Source of the DNA: Bacillota bacterium
GTDB taxonomy: Bacteria > Bacillota > Clostridia > Peptostreptococcales > Anaerovoracaceae
Assembly: GCA_029008005.1 (NCBI GenBank)
Contig: JAQXIX010000041.1
Span: 1 to 64,000 of the forward strand
DNA length: 64,000 bases
Reading direction: 5' to 3'
In this document: piece after piece, positions 53,586-63,853 of the stretch
Numbering within the stretch: position 1 is the stretch's first letter
How the letters are laid out: each line of letters begins with the position of its first letter
Notes under the pieces: model-generated
Seen by the model: the letters and a program-made list of their open reading frames with translations, nothing else
What the model was told of the DNA's origin: nothing
The model's database searches: none
Program-made: the position numbers and the translations under genes

Positions 53586-55436
53586 ATGAATGATTATTTA
53601 AGAGGGTTCACTTTTCCCGATGACTTGAAGAAAATGTCCTATGACGAGCTTGAGCTTCTGTCATATGAGCTTCGCGATTTTATCGTAGAGTCAGTATCAG
53701 AAACAGGAGGACATCTTTCCTCTAATCTTGGTATTGTCGAAATTACAATAGCGCTTCACAAATGCTTTGATGCTCCTTATGACAAGATAATATTCGATGT
53801 GGGACATCAGACATATATTCACAAGATTCTCACCGGGAGAATTGACGGATTTTCATCTCTGAGAAAGATGGGCGGCATCAGCGGTTTTCCTAAAAAATCA
53901 GAAAGTGAATTTGACCTTTTCGACACGGGACACAGCAGCAACTCTATTTCTCTCGGCCTCGGCATGGCTGCAGCAAGAGATATAAAGAACGAAAAGAACA
54001 AGGTGGTTTCCGTAATAGGAGACGGAGCCATGACAGGCGGACTGGCGTTTGAAGCACTCAACAACGCCGGGAACATGAATACAGACCTTATAGTACTGTT
54101 AAACGATAACGGAATGTCCATTTCCGGAAATACAGGCGGTCTTTCCAAATCCCTCGGCAGAATTACAAGTGCAGAAAATTATATTCACGCCAAAACATCT
54201 GTAAAGAAAGGTCTCTCTAAGGTTCCTGTTTTTGGCGAAGGAGTGATTTCCGGTATCCACAAGGCGAAAGAAAGTATCAAGTACGCTGTAATAGACGGTA
54301 TCATTTTCGAGGAGCTGGGATTAAAGTACCTGGGACCTATAAACGGACATGATATAAAAGAAATGTGCGAAACCCTTGAACGAGCCAAATCAATGGAGGG
54401 ACCTGTACTTATCCATGCGGTGACGAAAAAGGGAAAAGGGTACAGCAAGGCGGAAGAAAAGCCGAATGTATTTCACGGAATCGGTCCGTTTAACCCAGAA
54501 ACAGGAGAAACAAAAGCATCTTCTGTTTCATATTCATCTGTATTCGGCAGGAAGCTTTCGGAAATGACCGAAGACTGCGGTAATCTTGTGGCAATAACTG
54601 CTGCAATGACAGACGGTGTAGGTCTTAAGGACTTTGCGAAAAAATACCCAAACAGAATATATGATGTGGGAATAGCGGAAGAGCATGCCGTTTCTTTTGC
54701 AGCCGGCCTGGCGAAAGGAGGTCTGAAACCTTTTGTCGCAATATATTCGACGTTTTTACAGAGAAGTTACGATGAAATAATAGAAGATGTGTGTCTTCAG
54801 AAACTGCCGGTTGTATTGTGTATAGATCGTGCCGGTGTAGTTGGTGCAGACGGTGAAACACATCACGGTATATTCGATCTGGCATATCTAAAATCTATGC
54901 CGGGAATTGAAGTAATGGCTCCGAGAGACGAAAAACAGCTGTGTGAGATGATGGAATATGCATATTCTGCAGAAGTACCGTGTGCAATAAGATATCCTCG
55001 CGGCAAGGCAATAAGTCTTGATTATGAAGTCAGTGTCGCCCCGGGAAAAGCTCAGGTGCTTCGCGACGGCGAGGATGTGGCAATATGGGCTGTAGGCGCT
55101 ATGGTTAAACCGGCGCTTGATGCAGCTGAAATTCTTGAAGAAAAGGGTATATCGGCTGCGGTAATCGACCCGGTATTTACGAAACCGGCAGACGAAACTC
55201 TGATCAGAGAAATGGCCGCCGGCAGGAAGCTGACTGTTACTGTCGAAGACGGAGTTGTTTCAGGCGGCTTCGGAGAAACTGTTGCCGGAATTCTGTCGGA
55301 CAGTGCCTGCAGAACAGTAATGATAGGATGGCCTGATAAATTTATTGAACACGGTACTCAGGAACAGCTTTATAAAAAATACGGACTTGATGCCGAAGGA
55401 ATAGCAGAAAGGATAATAATTGAAAAAGAGGCTTGA
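53586..55436 (+). CDS. dxs: 1-deoxy-D-xylulose-5-phosphate synthase
   Basis: 616 aa thiamine-diphosphate enzyme, first step of the DXP isoprenoid pathway. SETGGHLSSNLGIVE (about 37-51), TDP-binding GDGAMTGGLAFEALNNAGN (about 145-163), transketolase-type GIAEEHAVSFAAGLAKGG (about 360-377), and RAGVVGADGETHHGIFDLAY (about 415-434). It places the isoprenoid genes ispA and dxs together; idi is about 47 kb away. It overlaps tlyA by 17 nt. Confidence 0.97.
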   Translation: MNDYLRGFTFPDDLKKMSYDELELLSYELRDFIVESVSETGGHLSSNLGIVEITIALHKCFDAPYDKIIFDVGHQTYIHKILTGRIDGFSSLRKMGGISGFPKKSESEFDLFDTGHSSNSISLGLGMAAARDIKNEKNKVVSVIGDGAMTGGLAFEALNNAGNMNTDLIVLLNDNGMSISGNTGGLSKSLGRITSAENYIHAKTSVKKGLSKVPVFGEGVISGIHKAKESIKYAVIDGIIFEELGLKYLGPINGHDIKEMCETLERAKSMEGPVLIHAVTKKGKGYSKAEEKPNVFHGIGPFNPETGETKASSVSYSSVFGRKLSEMTEDCGNLVAITAAMTDGVGLKDFAKKYPNRIYDVGIAEEHAVSFAAGLAKGGLKPFVAIYSTFLQRSYDEIIEDVCLQKLPVVLCIDRAGVVGADGETHHGIFDLAYLKSMPGIEVMAPRDEKQLCEMMEYAYSAEVPCAIRYPRGKAISLDYEVSVAPGKAQVLRDGEDVAIWAVGAMVKPALDAAEILEEKGISAAVIDPVFTKPADETLIREMAAGRKLTVTVEDGVVSGGFGETVAGILSDSACRTVMIGWPDKFIEHGTQEQLYKKYGLDAEGIAERIIIEKEA

Positions 55437-56208
55437 TGTTTTAGCAGTTGAAAGAGAACTGTTCTCTTCCAGAGAAAAAGCTCGCGGATCGATTATGGCC
55501 GGTCTCGTTTATGTTAACGGGATTCGCGTCGATAAGCCGGGAGCTTCTGTTAAGGAAGATGCGGAAATAACAGTAAAGGAAGCGCTTTGCCCTTATGTGA
55601 GCAGAGGCGGGCTTAAGCTTGAGAAAGCAATGGAAACATGGGATATATGTCTTGATAATGTTAAGGCGGTCGATATCGGTGCTTCCACAGGCGGATTTAC
55701 AGATTGCATGCTTAAGAACGGGGCCAGACAGGTGTTCGCAATTGACGTGGGGTACGGTCAGCTTGACTGGAAGCTGAGAAATGACGAACGTGTTGTCAAC
55801 ATGGAAAAATGCAATGTGAGATATCTCGATGTAAATGAAGTAGGTACTGATGTGGACTTTATCAGTATTGATGTTTCCTTTATTTCCCTTAAGCTCGTAT
55901 TCCCGGTAGCATCACAGCTTCTTCAGGATGACGGATCTCTCGTGTGTCTTGTTAAGCCGCAGTTTGAAGCGGGAAGAGAGCAGGTGGGAAAGAAAGGAAT
56001 CGTACGTGATGAGAAAGTCCACAGGGAAGTAATTCAAAATGTAATTGAGTACGGCAGTGAAAACGGATTATATCCTCACGGCCTGACATACTCTCCCGTG
56101 AAGGGGACGAAGGGAAATATCGAGTATCTCTTGTTCATGAAAAAAAACAAGTGTGATAGTGTGGTAAACATCGATGATGTTGTGTTAGAATCACATCATA
56201 GATTATAA
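55420..56208 (+). CDS. tlyA: TlyA family rRNA 2'-O-methyltransferase
   Basis: 262 aa. N-terminal S4 RNA-binding domain (about 1-62, RLDVLAVERELFSSREKARG) and an FtsJ/RrmJ-like methyltransferase domain (about 62-245, VDIGASTGGFTDCML). TlyA methylates 16S and 23S rRNA, a change that affects capreomycin sensitivity. The start is TTG 55420 inside dxs; family length supports it. Bacillus continues tlyA-argR-recN here, but argR and recN are absent and an aminotransferase follows. Confidence 0.93.
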   Translation: MKKRLDVLAVERELFSSREKARGSIMAGLVYVNGIRVDKPGASVKEDAEITVKEALCPYVSRGGLKLEKAMETWDICLDNVKAVDIGASTGGFTDCMLKNGARQVFAIDVGYGQLDWKLRNDERVVNMEKCNVRYLDVNEVGTDVDFISIDVSFISLKLVFPVASQLLQDDGSLVCLVKPQFEAGREQVGKKGIVRDEKVHREVIQNVIEYGSENGLYPHGLTYSPVKGTKGNIEYLLFMKKNKCDSVVNIDDVVLESHHRL

Positions 56209-56246
56209 ATCGAATATAAAAATGTTTTTAAAAGGAGAATGTTGAA

Positions 56247-57446
56247 ATGGAAGTATCCAAGAGAGTCGCAGCAATGCAGTTTTCACCAATCAGAAAGTTC
56301 AACAAATACGGTTTTGATGCAGAAGCAAACGGCAAGACCGTTTACAGACTGAACATAGGACAGCCTGATGTTGAAACTCCCGAATGTTTCAAGGAAGCAA
56401 TAAATAACTTCGACAAGAAGGTAATCGCATACGCTGAATCCGGTGGTGTTACTGAACTGCTCGATGCAATGATCGATTACATGAAGCTGTATGACATGAA
56501 TTATGAAAGAGATGATATTCTGATTACAAACGGAGGATCAGAAGCTCTCACTCTTATCTTTACTGCGCTTCTCAACCCCGGTGATGAAGCATTGATTGCC
56601 GAGCCTTTTTACACTAACTACAACACATTCTGCAATCAGGTAAACGGTAAGCTCGTTCCTCTTACAACAAGTGCCGAAGACGGATATGCATGGGCAAAGA
56701 GAGACCTTATTGAAGCGGCAATCACACCTGATACCAAGGCAATCTGCTGCATCAGCCCGGGAAACCCTACAGGACGAGTTCTCACTCTGGACGAAATGAA
56801 GCTCGTAGGAGAAATTGCCAAGGAACACGACCTATGGATTATCTCAGACGAAGTATACAGAGAGTTCGCATATGACGACAGAGAAGTTACTTCTTTCGGA
56901 ATGATAGAAGATCTTGCTGACAGAGTAATTCTTGTTGATTCGGTTTCGAAGAGATTCTCAGCCTGCGGAGCAAGAGTAGGTGCAGTAATCTCCAAAAATA
57001 AGGAACTGATGAGCGGAATTCTCAAGCTGGCTCAGGGAAGACTCTGTTGTCCTACTCTGGAACAGGTAGGTGCTGCTGCTCTCTACAGATTAGACAAGAG
57101 CTACTACGACGAAGCAAAGGCTGAATACTGTGCCAGAAGAGACGCTGCTTATGACGAAATATCCAAGATCCCGGGCGTTGTATGCCAGAAACCGGGAGGA
57201 GCATTCTATCTGACTGCCAAGCTTCCTGTTGAAAGCACTGAGGATTTCCTTATGTTCATGCTTACGGAATTCGACGACAATGGTGAAACTGTAATGTTCA
57301 CACCTGCATCGGGATTCTACGCAACACCGGGTCTCGGCAAGAACGAAATGCGTATCGCATACGTACTGGCACCTGAGAAAATGAGAAGAGGCGCTGAGCT
57401 TATTAAACTCGGCATCGAAGCATATAATAAAAAATTAGGAAAATAA
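56247..57446 (+). CDS. Class I/II PLP-dependent aminotransferase (AspC-like)
   Basis: 399 aa fold type I. NIGQPDVETP opens the active-site region, NGGSEALTLIFTALLNPGDE (about 93-112), CCISPGNPTGRVLT (about 171-184), and SVSKRFSACGARVG with the PLP-lysine in SVSKRFS (about 233). The usual aspartate/aromatic aminotransferase form is SxSKxFxMxGxRxG, so an aspartate-type enzyme is likely but tyrosine/alanine specificity cannot be excluded. SD AAAGGAGAA lies 8 nt before the ATG, and a 38-nt AT-rich gap sets it apart from tlyA. mutS follows after 1 nt. Confidence 0.88.
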   Translation: MEVSKRVAAMQFSPIRKFNKYGFDAEANGKTVYRLNIGQPDVETPECFKEAINNFDKKVIAYAESGGVTELLDAMIDYMKLYDMNYERDDILITNGGSEALTLIFTALLNPGDEALIAEPFYTNYNTFCNQVNGKLVPLTTSAEDGYAWAKRDLIEAAITPDTKAICCISPGNPTGRVLTLDEMKLVGEIAKEHDLWIISDEVYREFAYDDREVTSFGMIEDLADRVILVDSVSKRFSACGARVGAVISKNKELMSGILKLAQGRLCCPTLEQVGAAALYRLDKSYYDEAKAEYCARRDAAYDEISKIPGVVCQKPGGAFYLTAKLPVESTEDFLMFMLTEFDDNGETVMFTPASGFYATPGLGKNEMRIAYVLAPEKMRRGAELIKLGIEAYNKKLGK

Positions 57447-57447
57447 G

Positions 57448-60048
57448 ATGAAAAAACTTTCACCTATGATGCAGCAGTATCTGGACATCAAGGAGAACTA
57501 CAAGGATTGCATTCTGTTCTTCAGACTCGGCGATTTTTATGAAATGTTCTTTGATGATGCTGTGCTTGCATCCCGTGAACTGGAATTGACTCTTACAGGT
57601 AAACAATGCGGTTTGGAAGAAAGGGCTCCCATGTGCGGAGTCCCTTTCCATGCTGCCGAAAGCTATATTTCCCGACTTATAGAGAAGGGATATAAAGTTG
57701 CTATCTGTGAGCAGACAGAAGATCCGCAGACCGCGAAAGGTATTGTGGCACGAGATGTAATTCAGATAGTGACTCCCGGTACGGTAATGAGCAGCAGCAT
57801 GCTCAGGGAGAACGAAAACAATTATATAGCATCTGTTTTTGCCGGAGAAAATGATTTCGGTCTGGCTTTTTGTGATGTTTCTACAGGCGAAACAAGCCTT
57901 ACGACAATTTCGGGCGCAGAAGCGAGAGAATCTCTCGTTAACGAACTGGTTAAAATAGGCGCCAGAGAGGTAATAACCAACGGCGATACTGCGCAGAACA
58001 TATGTATCGAAGATATTATGCCCCTTTGCGAGGCATATTTTAATATAATAGACGACAAATACTACAGAAGCGAAGCCGTTCGTGATACAATCAAAAGCCG
58101 TTTCGCGGTAGGTGCACTACACGGTATAGGTGTGGACGAAGACAGTTCCGCCGAAATGGCACTGGGTTCACTGCTTTTGTATCTTCTTCAGATGCAGAAG
58201 AACGATCTCAGTCATATCAAGAGCCTTAATGTTTATTCTATGGATCAGCATATGTCTCTTGATAAATCCACATTGAAGAACCTTGAAATAACGGAGACGC
58301 TTTTCGAAAAAAAGCTTCAGGGATCGCTTCTTGGTGTACTCGATAAAACCCGTACGGCCATGGGCTCGCGAAAAATGAAACAATGGCTGCGTGAACCTCT
58401 TAACAGCACTGCAGCCATATGTGAGCGTCTTGATGCGGTAGAAACCCTTGTCGATGATGTTCTCATGAGAAATAATATCAGAGAAGCACTGAAGCAGGTA
58501 TATGATTTTCGCCGTCTGTCCGGTCGTATCGCTACCGGCAAGGCCAACGGCAAGGACATGATTGCGCTTAAAAACTCATGCCTGGCTCTTCCCGATATTA
58601 AGAACGAGCTTTATTCCTGTGAAGGACTTCTCGCTGAAATAAACAGTGAAATAGACACTCTGGACTATGTAGCGGATCTTATTGAAAGAGGTATCGAAGA
58701 AGATCCTCCTTTTACCCTTAAAGACGGAGGTCTGATTAAGAGAGGCTTTTCCCGGGAGCTTGATATTCTCAAGGATTCAATCTCAGATGCTCAGGGATGG
58801 ATTGCATCTCTGGAAGCTACTGAACGGGAGCGCACCGGAATCAAAAACCTTAAGGTGGGATTCAACAAAGTCTTCGGATACTATCTGGAGGTTACAAAAT
58901 CATATTACGACCTTATTCCGGAAGATTACATCAGGAAGCAGACTCTTGCCAACTGTGAGCGTTTCATAACACCTCAGCTTAAGGAGACAGAGAGCCTTGT
59001 TCTCAATGCCGAGAGCAAAATCAACAAGCTGGAGTACGAACTTTTCACAGAAATAAGGCAAAAGCTTCAGACATATATCCGAACTGTTCAGGATACATCA
59101 GAGGCAATAGCTTCTCTTGATGTTCTTGCGGCCTTTGCTGAAGTATCGGAGAAGATGAACTACGTTAAACCTGCAGTCGATGACGGAGATATTATCTCAA
59201 TAGAGAAGGGAAGACATCCTGTAATAGAGAAGACCATCAGAGACGGTATTTTCGTAAGCAATGACACTTATATGAACAGAAGTGACAGCAATCTTCTTAT
59301 TATAACAGGCCCGAACATGTCCGGTAAATCCACATATATGAGGCAGACCGCACTGATTGTTCTCATGGCGCAGGCAGGCTGTTTCGTTCCGTGTGATAAA
59401 GCGAGAATAGGCATATGCGACAGGATATTCACGAGAATAGGTGCTTCAGACAATCTGGCCAGAGGGCAGAGCACATTCTTCGTGGAAATGAGCGAGCTGT
59501 CATATATACTGAATACAGCTACAGAAAAAAGCCTTGTTATCCTTGACGAAATCGGAAGGGGAACGAGTACATACGACGGACTGTCCATAGCCTGGTCCGC
59601 AGCGGAATTTCTTTGTGCGGAAAAAAGGCATATAAGAACGCTTTTCGCTACCCACTATCACGAAATGACAGTTCTCGAAGACACTCTGAAAGGCGCTAAA
59701 AACCTCAATGTCGATGTTTCTGAAAGCAACGGAAGCATTGTATTTTTACACAAGATAATCGAGGGAAGCGCCAGCAGAAGCTACGGAATCCATGTAGCGC
59801 GCCTGGCAGGTGCACCTGCAGAGCTTCTCGAAAAAGCCGAAGAACATCTGGAAAGCCTGAAACACGATATGCAGAACAATCTGGAAAAGTTTGAAGACAG
59901 TACCTGTGAAGAAGTTCAGGAAGAGCAGCTTTCATTCTTCAGCAGACTGCCCGATCCGGCGGCAGCTAAATTAAAAGCTCTCGACCTTATGAACACAACA
60001 CCGTCGGAAGCCCTCAGAATTCTTGAAGAATTAAAGGAATATCTATGA
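57448..60048 (+). CDS. mutS: DNA mismatch repair protein MutS
   Basis: 866 aa MutS1. The mismatch-binding domain starts with LRLGDFYEMFFDDA (form FxxGDFYExF, about 27-38), the phenylalanine-glutamate wedge. Connector, lever and clamp follow, then the ATPase: Walker A TGPNMSGKSTYMRQ (about 619-632), STFFVEMSELSYIL, Walker B LVILDEIGRGTSTYDG (about 698-713), THYHEM. C-terminal tail includes LSFF, a beta-clamp-like motif (QLSFF), about 830. It overlaps mutL by 4 nt. Confidence 0.97.
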   Translation: MKKLSPMMQQYLDIKENYKDCILFFRLGDFYEMFFDDAVLASRELELTLTGKQCGLEERAPMCGVPFHAAESYISRLIEKGYKVAICEQTEDPQTAKGIVARDVIQIVTPGTVMSSSMLRENENNYIASVFAGENDFGLAFCDVSTGETSLTTISGAEARESLVNELVKIGAREVITNGDTAQNICIEDIMPLCEAYFNIIDDKYYRSEAVRDTIKSRFAVGALHGIGVDEDSSAEMALGSLLLYLLQMQKNDLSHIKSLNVYSMDQHMSLDKSTLKNLEITETLFEKKLQGSLLGVLDKTRTAMGSRKMKQWLREPLNSTAAICERLDAVETLVDDVLMRNNIREALKQVYDFRRLSGRIATGKANGKDMIALKNSCLALPDIKNELYSCEGLLAEINSEIDTLDYVADLIERGIEEDPPFTLKDGGLIKRGFSRELDILKDSISDAQGWIASLEATERERTGIKNLKVGFNKVFGYYLEVTKSYYDLIPEDYIRKQTLANCERFITPQLKETESLVLNAESKINKLEYELFTEIRQKLQTYIRTVQDTSEAIASLDVLAAFAEVSEKMNYVKPAVDDGDIISIEKGRHPVIEKTIRDGIFVSNDTYMNRSDSNLLIITGPNMSGKSTYMRQTALIVLMAQAGCFVPCDKARIGICDRIFTRIGASDNLARGQSTFFVEMSELSYILNTATEKSLVILDEIGRGTSTYDGLSIAWSAAEFLCAEKRHIRTLFATHYHEMTVLEDTLKGAKNLNVDVSESNGSIVFLHKIIEGSASRSYGIHVARLAGAPAELLEKAEEHLESLKHDMQNNLEKFEDSTCEEVQEEQLSFFSRLPDPAAAKLKALDLMNTTPSEALRILEELKEYL

Positions 60049-61811
60049 TTAAAGTTCTTGAAAAAAACGTAGCAGATAAAATAGCAGCCGGAGAGGTAAT
60101 AGATCGGCCTGTTTCCATTGTCAAGGAGCTTGTGGAAAATTCCCTTGACGCCGGAGCCGGTTCCGTTACAGTTGAAATAAAGAACGGCGGCAAATCATAT
60201 ATCAGAGTCACCGACAACGGCTGCGGCATTGAAGAAAGTGATGTTTCTGAAGCCTTCAAAAGACATGCTACCAGTAAAATTTCAAAAGTCGAGGATCTTG
60301 ATGATATTTCGACCCTCGGATTCAGAGGTGAGGCTCTGGCAAGCATATGTGCCGTTTCCAGAGTTGAAATGATTACAAGACCTGCCGGAAGACGCATGGG
60401 AACCCGCGTTGTTATTGAAGAAAGCCGGTTAATAGATAAAGGGGCAACAGGCTGCCCCGAAGGAACAACCATTACGGTCAGGGATCTTTTCTACAATCTT
60501 CCTGCCAGATTAAAGTTTCTCGCTTCCGATGCAACCGAAACACGAAAGATTACCGATATGCTTTCGCGTATGGCTCTCTCATACCCGGATGTGCGAATAA
60601 ATCTTATAAGCGGCGGTAAAAACGTATTTACCACATCGGGGCGTGGAAACATTCTTAACAGTATTATAAGTATTTACGGAGCCGAGATAGGCAGCTTCCT
60701 TCTTCCTGTTTCAGCATCCGCTGACAACATGGTGCTTAAGGGATTCATTTCTAATCCCGGACATACTATGTCCACGAGAAGTCGACAGATTTTCTGTGTT
60801 AACGGTCGTGTTGTTTCAAGTGATGTAATGAGAAACGCTCTCGAAAAAGGTTACATAGAACGACTGATGCACGGGAGATTTCCTGTTGCCTTTCTTTTTC
60901 TGTCTGTTCCGGGCAACACAATTGACGTAAACATTCACCCGGCGAAAAAGGAAGTGCGTTTTGATGACAGATTCAAAGTGGAGGATTTCATTTCCCAGGC
61001 AGTTTCCAATGTACTGAAAGGAGACAGGGGAGTTACCTCTTTCGAAACAATCGGATCTCCTAAGGCTTTTGCGAAACCCGAAGCAAAGGCAGAAACAAAA
61101 ACGGAACCACCGGTAGAAACAAAGGCGGAACAGGTTGATATTAAAGAGATGCTGTCATCCTTCAGAGCAGCTTCACAGCAGGACGTAAAACCGTGTGAGA
61201 TTAAGGAAGATAAAACTACATATAACGTTCCCTTTGATTTCGATTCTCTGTCAGTTACGGGAGCTGTATTCAATACATATATTCTGGCACAGAATGAAAG
61301 TGACTTCTTCATGATTGACCAGCACGCGGCACATGAAAGAATCTTTTACGAAAAAATACGAAGCCAGTACAATTCAGAAGAAAAGCTGTCACAGAAGCTT
61401 CTCATTCCTGTTAATATATCAGTGTCTTCTGATACTGCCGCTGCTGAAGAAAACTGGATGCCTGCTGTACTGGCAATGGGATACGGGCTTGAATTCTTCG
61501 GAAACAATACATATCTTCTGCGTGAAATTCCCGCCTTTATGGAGCTTTCAGACGGAGAGGCATTCCTTAAGGATTTCATTTCATCGATAGAAGATAAGCC
61601 TGATCCAACCGATTATAAAACTATAGACAGAATAATCGTAAGATCATGTAAGTCGGCTGTAAAAGGAGGGGACAGATTAAGCACTGAAGAAGCTGTAAGC
61701 CTGATTAACCAGCTGAAGCTTTGCGATAATCCTTTTTCGTGTCCTCACGGAAGACCTACATTTATTAAGTTTACAAAATACGATATCGAGAAAATGTTTA
61801 AGAGAGTATGA
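60045..61811 (+). CDS. mutL: DNA mismatch repair protein MutL (endonuclease type)
   Basis: 588 aa. The N-terminal GHKL ATPase has KIAAGEVIDRP, ELVENSLDAGA, DNGCGIE and LGFRGEAL. A linker (about 345-395) is rich in Lys/Glu/Ala. The C-terminal domain carries DQHAAHERIFYE (about 424-435) and CPHGRPTFIKF near the end, the zinc-binding endonuclease motifs typical of species lacking MutH. The start overlaps mutS by 4 nt and the stop overlaps miaA by 4 nt. Confidence 0.97.
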   Translation: MIKVLEKNVADKIAAGEVIDRPVSIVKELVENSLDAGAGSVTVEIKNGGKSYIRVTDNGCGIEESDVSEAFKRHATSKISKVEDLDDISTLGFRGEALASICAVSRVEMITRPAGRRMGTRVVIEESRLIDKGATGCPEGTTITVRDLFYNLPARLKFLASDATETRKITDMLSRMALSYPDVRINLISGGKNVFTTSGRGNILNSIISIYGAEIGSFLLPVSASADNMVLKGFISNPGHTMSTRSRQIFCVNGRVVSSDVMRNALEKGYIERLMHGRFPVAFLFLSVPGNTIDVNIHPAKKEVRFDDRFKVEDFISQAVSNVLKGDRGVTSFETIGSPKAFAKPEAKAETKTEPPVETKAEQVDIKEMLSSFRAASQQDVKPCEIKEDKTTYNVPFDFDSLSVTGAVFNTYILAQNESDFFMIDQHAAHERIFYEKIRSQYNSEEKLSQKLLIPVNISVSSDTAAAEENWMPAVLAMGYGLEFFGNNTYLLREIPAFMELSDGEAFLKDFISSIEDKPDPTDYKTIDRIIVRSCKSAVKGGDRLSTEEAVSLINQLKLCDNPFSCPHGRPTFIKFTKYDIEKMFKRV

Positions 61812-62740
61812 AGCGAAAAATACTTGTGATTGCAGGACCTACTGCAGTTGGAAAAACAGAATACGCCATAAGAGCGGCAGAAGAACTTGACGGAGAAATT
61901 GTTTCCTGCGATTCCATGCAGATTTACAAATATATGGATATCGGCAGCGCTAAACCTACTGCTGAAGAACAGGCAAGAGTTAAACACCATCTTATCGACT
62001 TCGCAGATCCGAGAGAACCCTTTACTGTTGCCGATTACCAGAAGCTTGCGGCAAAGGCAATAGAAGATATTTTATCCAGGGGAAAGTTGCCTGTAATTGC
62101 AGGGGGAACAGGATTATACCTTAACAGCATTCTTTTTCCTATGGATTTTGCATCAGCTCCCGAGAACACGGAATACAGAGAAAAGCTGAAAAAAATAGAA
62201 CAGGAACAGGGTGCCGGAGTGCTTCACGAAATGCTCAGAAAAAAGGATTCCGAAGCTGCGGAACGCATTCATCCCAACAATGTGAAAAAAGTGATGCGAG
62301 CTCTGGAACGGCTTGAAGAAGGGGAAGAATATGTAAGACCTTTCAAGTCTCCTTCGGAAGAGGATTTCCTGTACGATGCTGTCCTGGTGGGGCTGACGAG
62401 AGACCGGCAGGAGCTCTATTCGAGAATAGACAAACGGGTTGATATTATGATGGAAGCAGGCCTTGAAAATGAAGTCAGAAGCCTGGCGGATATGGGGCTG
62501 GATGAATGCTTCACTTCCATGAAGGCTATCGGATACAAAGAAACACTTGAATATCTTAAGGGACTTTGTACATATGAAAATGCCGTTGACAGTATTAAGA
62601 AAAATTCCAGGCATTATGCCAAAAGACAGTTAACCTGGTTCAAAAGATATGGTACAATGGAGTGGTACAATTTATCGGAATACTTGAGCGACTCAAAAGC
62701 TGTTGAGGTGATTACGGAATGCCTGAAGAAAAGAATATAA
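61808..62740 (+). CDS. miaA: tRNA dimethylallyltransferase
   Basis: 310 aa. P-loop AGPTAVGKTEYA (about 8-19), DSMQIYKYMDIGSAKPT (about 37-53), and GGTGLYLNSIL. Adds dimethylallyl to A37 of tRNAs reading UNN codons, using DMAPP from the isoprenoid genes in this window. The classic mutS-mutL-miaA order is kept but hfq, usual next, is replaced by a tyrosine recombinase starting inside the end of miaA. Confidence 0.97.
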   Translation: MKRKILVIAGPTAVGKTEYAIRAAEELDGEIVSCDSMQIYKYMDIGSAKPTAEEQARVKHHLIDFADPREPFTVADYQKLAAKAIEDILSRGKLPVIAGGTGLYLNSILFPMDFASAPENTEYREKLKKIEQEQGAGVLHEMLRKKDSEAAERIHPNNVKKVMRALERLEEGEEYVRPFKSPSEEDFLYDAVLVGLTRDRQELYSRIDKRVDIMMEAGLENEVRSLADMGLDECFTSMKAIGYKETLEYLKGLCTYENAVDSIKKNSRHYAKRQLTWFKRYGTMEWYNLSEYLSDSKAVEVITECLKKRI

Positions 62741-63852
62741 AAATCCGTAACAGAAGCGATAAACCGGATAATATAGTCCTTAAAGAGCACGAGATAGTAA
62801 ACCAATGTACTGCGTTGGAAAGAACTCTGCCAACGTTCTTAAGGGGCTTTTTTGTGTATCTTAAAGGTAATGTTCTTCCCATGACAAGACTAAATTACCT
62901 TAGAGATATTTCGTTCTTCTGCAGATATCTCATATCCGAAACTGACATTACCGGTGCAGCGGAACCCTCAGGTATCAAATTAAGTGAATTTAACGAAATC
63001 AAGGCTGTGGATATAAACATTTTTCTTGATTACTGCAGGCAGTATACTGTTGAGAAAGATAATGAGATTGTTGTTTATGAGAACAGCAACAGAACTCTCG
63101 CTCGAAAGAAATCCTCTCTGTCTGTTATGTTCAAACAGCTGTACAGGGATGATCTGATTGATAACAATATTACGGACGGATTTGATCCTATACGTGTTCC
63201 TAAGGCACAGGAAAGGGAAATCAAAGCCCTTCAGGATGACGAAGTGATGATTATGCTTGATGCGGTAAGCACAGGCACACACCTGACGCCGAAAGAACGT
63301 CAGTACTGGGAGAAAACGAAAAAAAGGGACAAGGCCATTCTCGTTCTCTTTCTTACATACGGTCTCCGTTTGTTTGAACTTCAGCAGCTTAATGTCTCTT
63401 CGTTTAATTTTAACAGAGGAGAATTCAAAATCTACAGGAAGCGTGACAAGGAGGCGGTGATGCCTCTTAATCAGTCGGCTGATATGGTAGTGAAGGATTA
63501 TCTGGAAAACGAGAGAGCTGATGACTCAAGTCTTCTTCCGGAACATCGTGATGCGCTTTTCCTGTCACTTCAGGGAAAAAGAATGACAGAGCGTCAAATA
63601 CGTGAACTTGTTAAGAAGTATACATCAATCGGTCTGGCAACATCGAGAAAAGGCGGGTACAGTCCGCATAAACTGAGAGCTACAGCGGCAACAAGCCTCA
63701 TTGGAAGGGGTAATTCAATATATGACGTTCAGGCACTTCTTGACCACGAACAGGTTACGACAACGCAGCTGTATGCCAGTCATAAAATGAATGTCAAAAG
63801 AGATCTTGTGAAAGATATGGAATGGGAAATAGAGAGGAAAGAAAGGGATTAA
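62719..63852 (+). CDS. Tyrosine recombinase (XerC/D-like)
   Basis: 377 aa. N-terminal SAM-like DNA-binding domain (about 40-160) and a catalytic domain with LTYGLRLFELQQL (Arg about 218), YRKRDKEAVMPL (Lys about 242), SPHKLRATAATSL (H-x2-R, about 315-327), LLDHEQVTTTQLYA (His about 343, nucleophile Tyr about 351). All six catalytic positions are present. It lacks nearby phage or transposon genes and is coupled by a 22-nt overlap to miaA, so it behaves like a resident gene rather than a recent element. XerD, a decatenation/dimer resolution role, or an unknown one cannot be chosen by eye. Confidence 0.88.
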   Translation: MPEEKNIKIRNRSDKPDNIVLKEHEIVNQCTALERTLPTFLRGFFVYLKGNVLPMTRLNYLRDISFFCRYLISETDITGAAEPSGIKLSEFNEIKAVDINIFLDYCRQYTVEKDNEIVVYENSNRTLARKKSSLSVMFKQLYRDDLIDNNITDGFDPIRVPKAQEREIKALQDDEVMIMLDAVSTGTHLTPKERQYWEKTKKRDKAILVLFLTYGLRLFELQQLNVSSFNFNRGEFKIYRKRDKEAVMPLNQSADMVVKDYLENERADDSSLLPEHRDALFLSLQGKRMTERQIRELVKKYTSIGLATSRKGGYSPHKLRATAATSLIGRGNSIYDVQALLDHEQVTTTQLYASHKMNVKRDLVKDMEWEIERKERD

Positions 63853-63853
63853 A

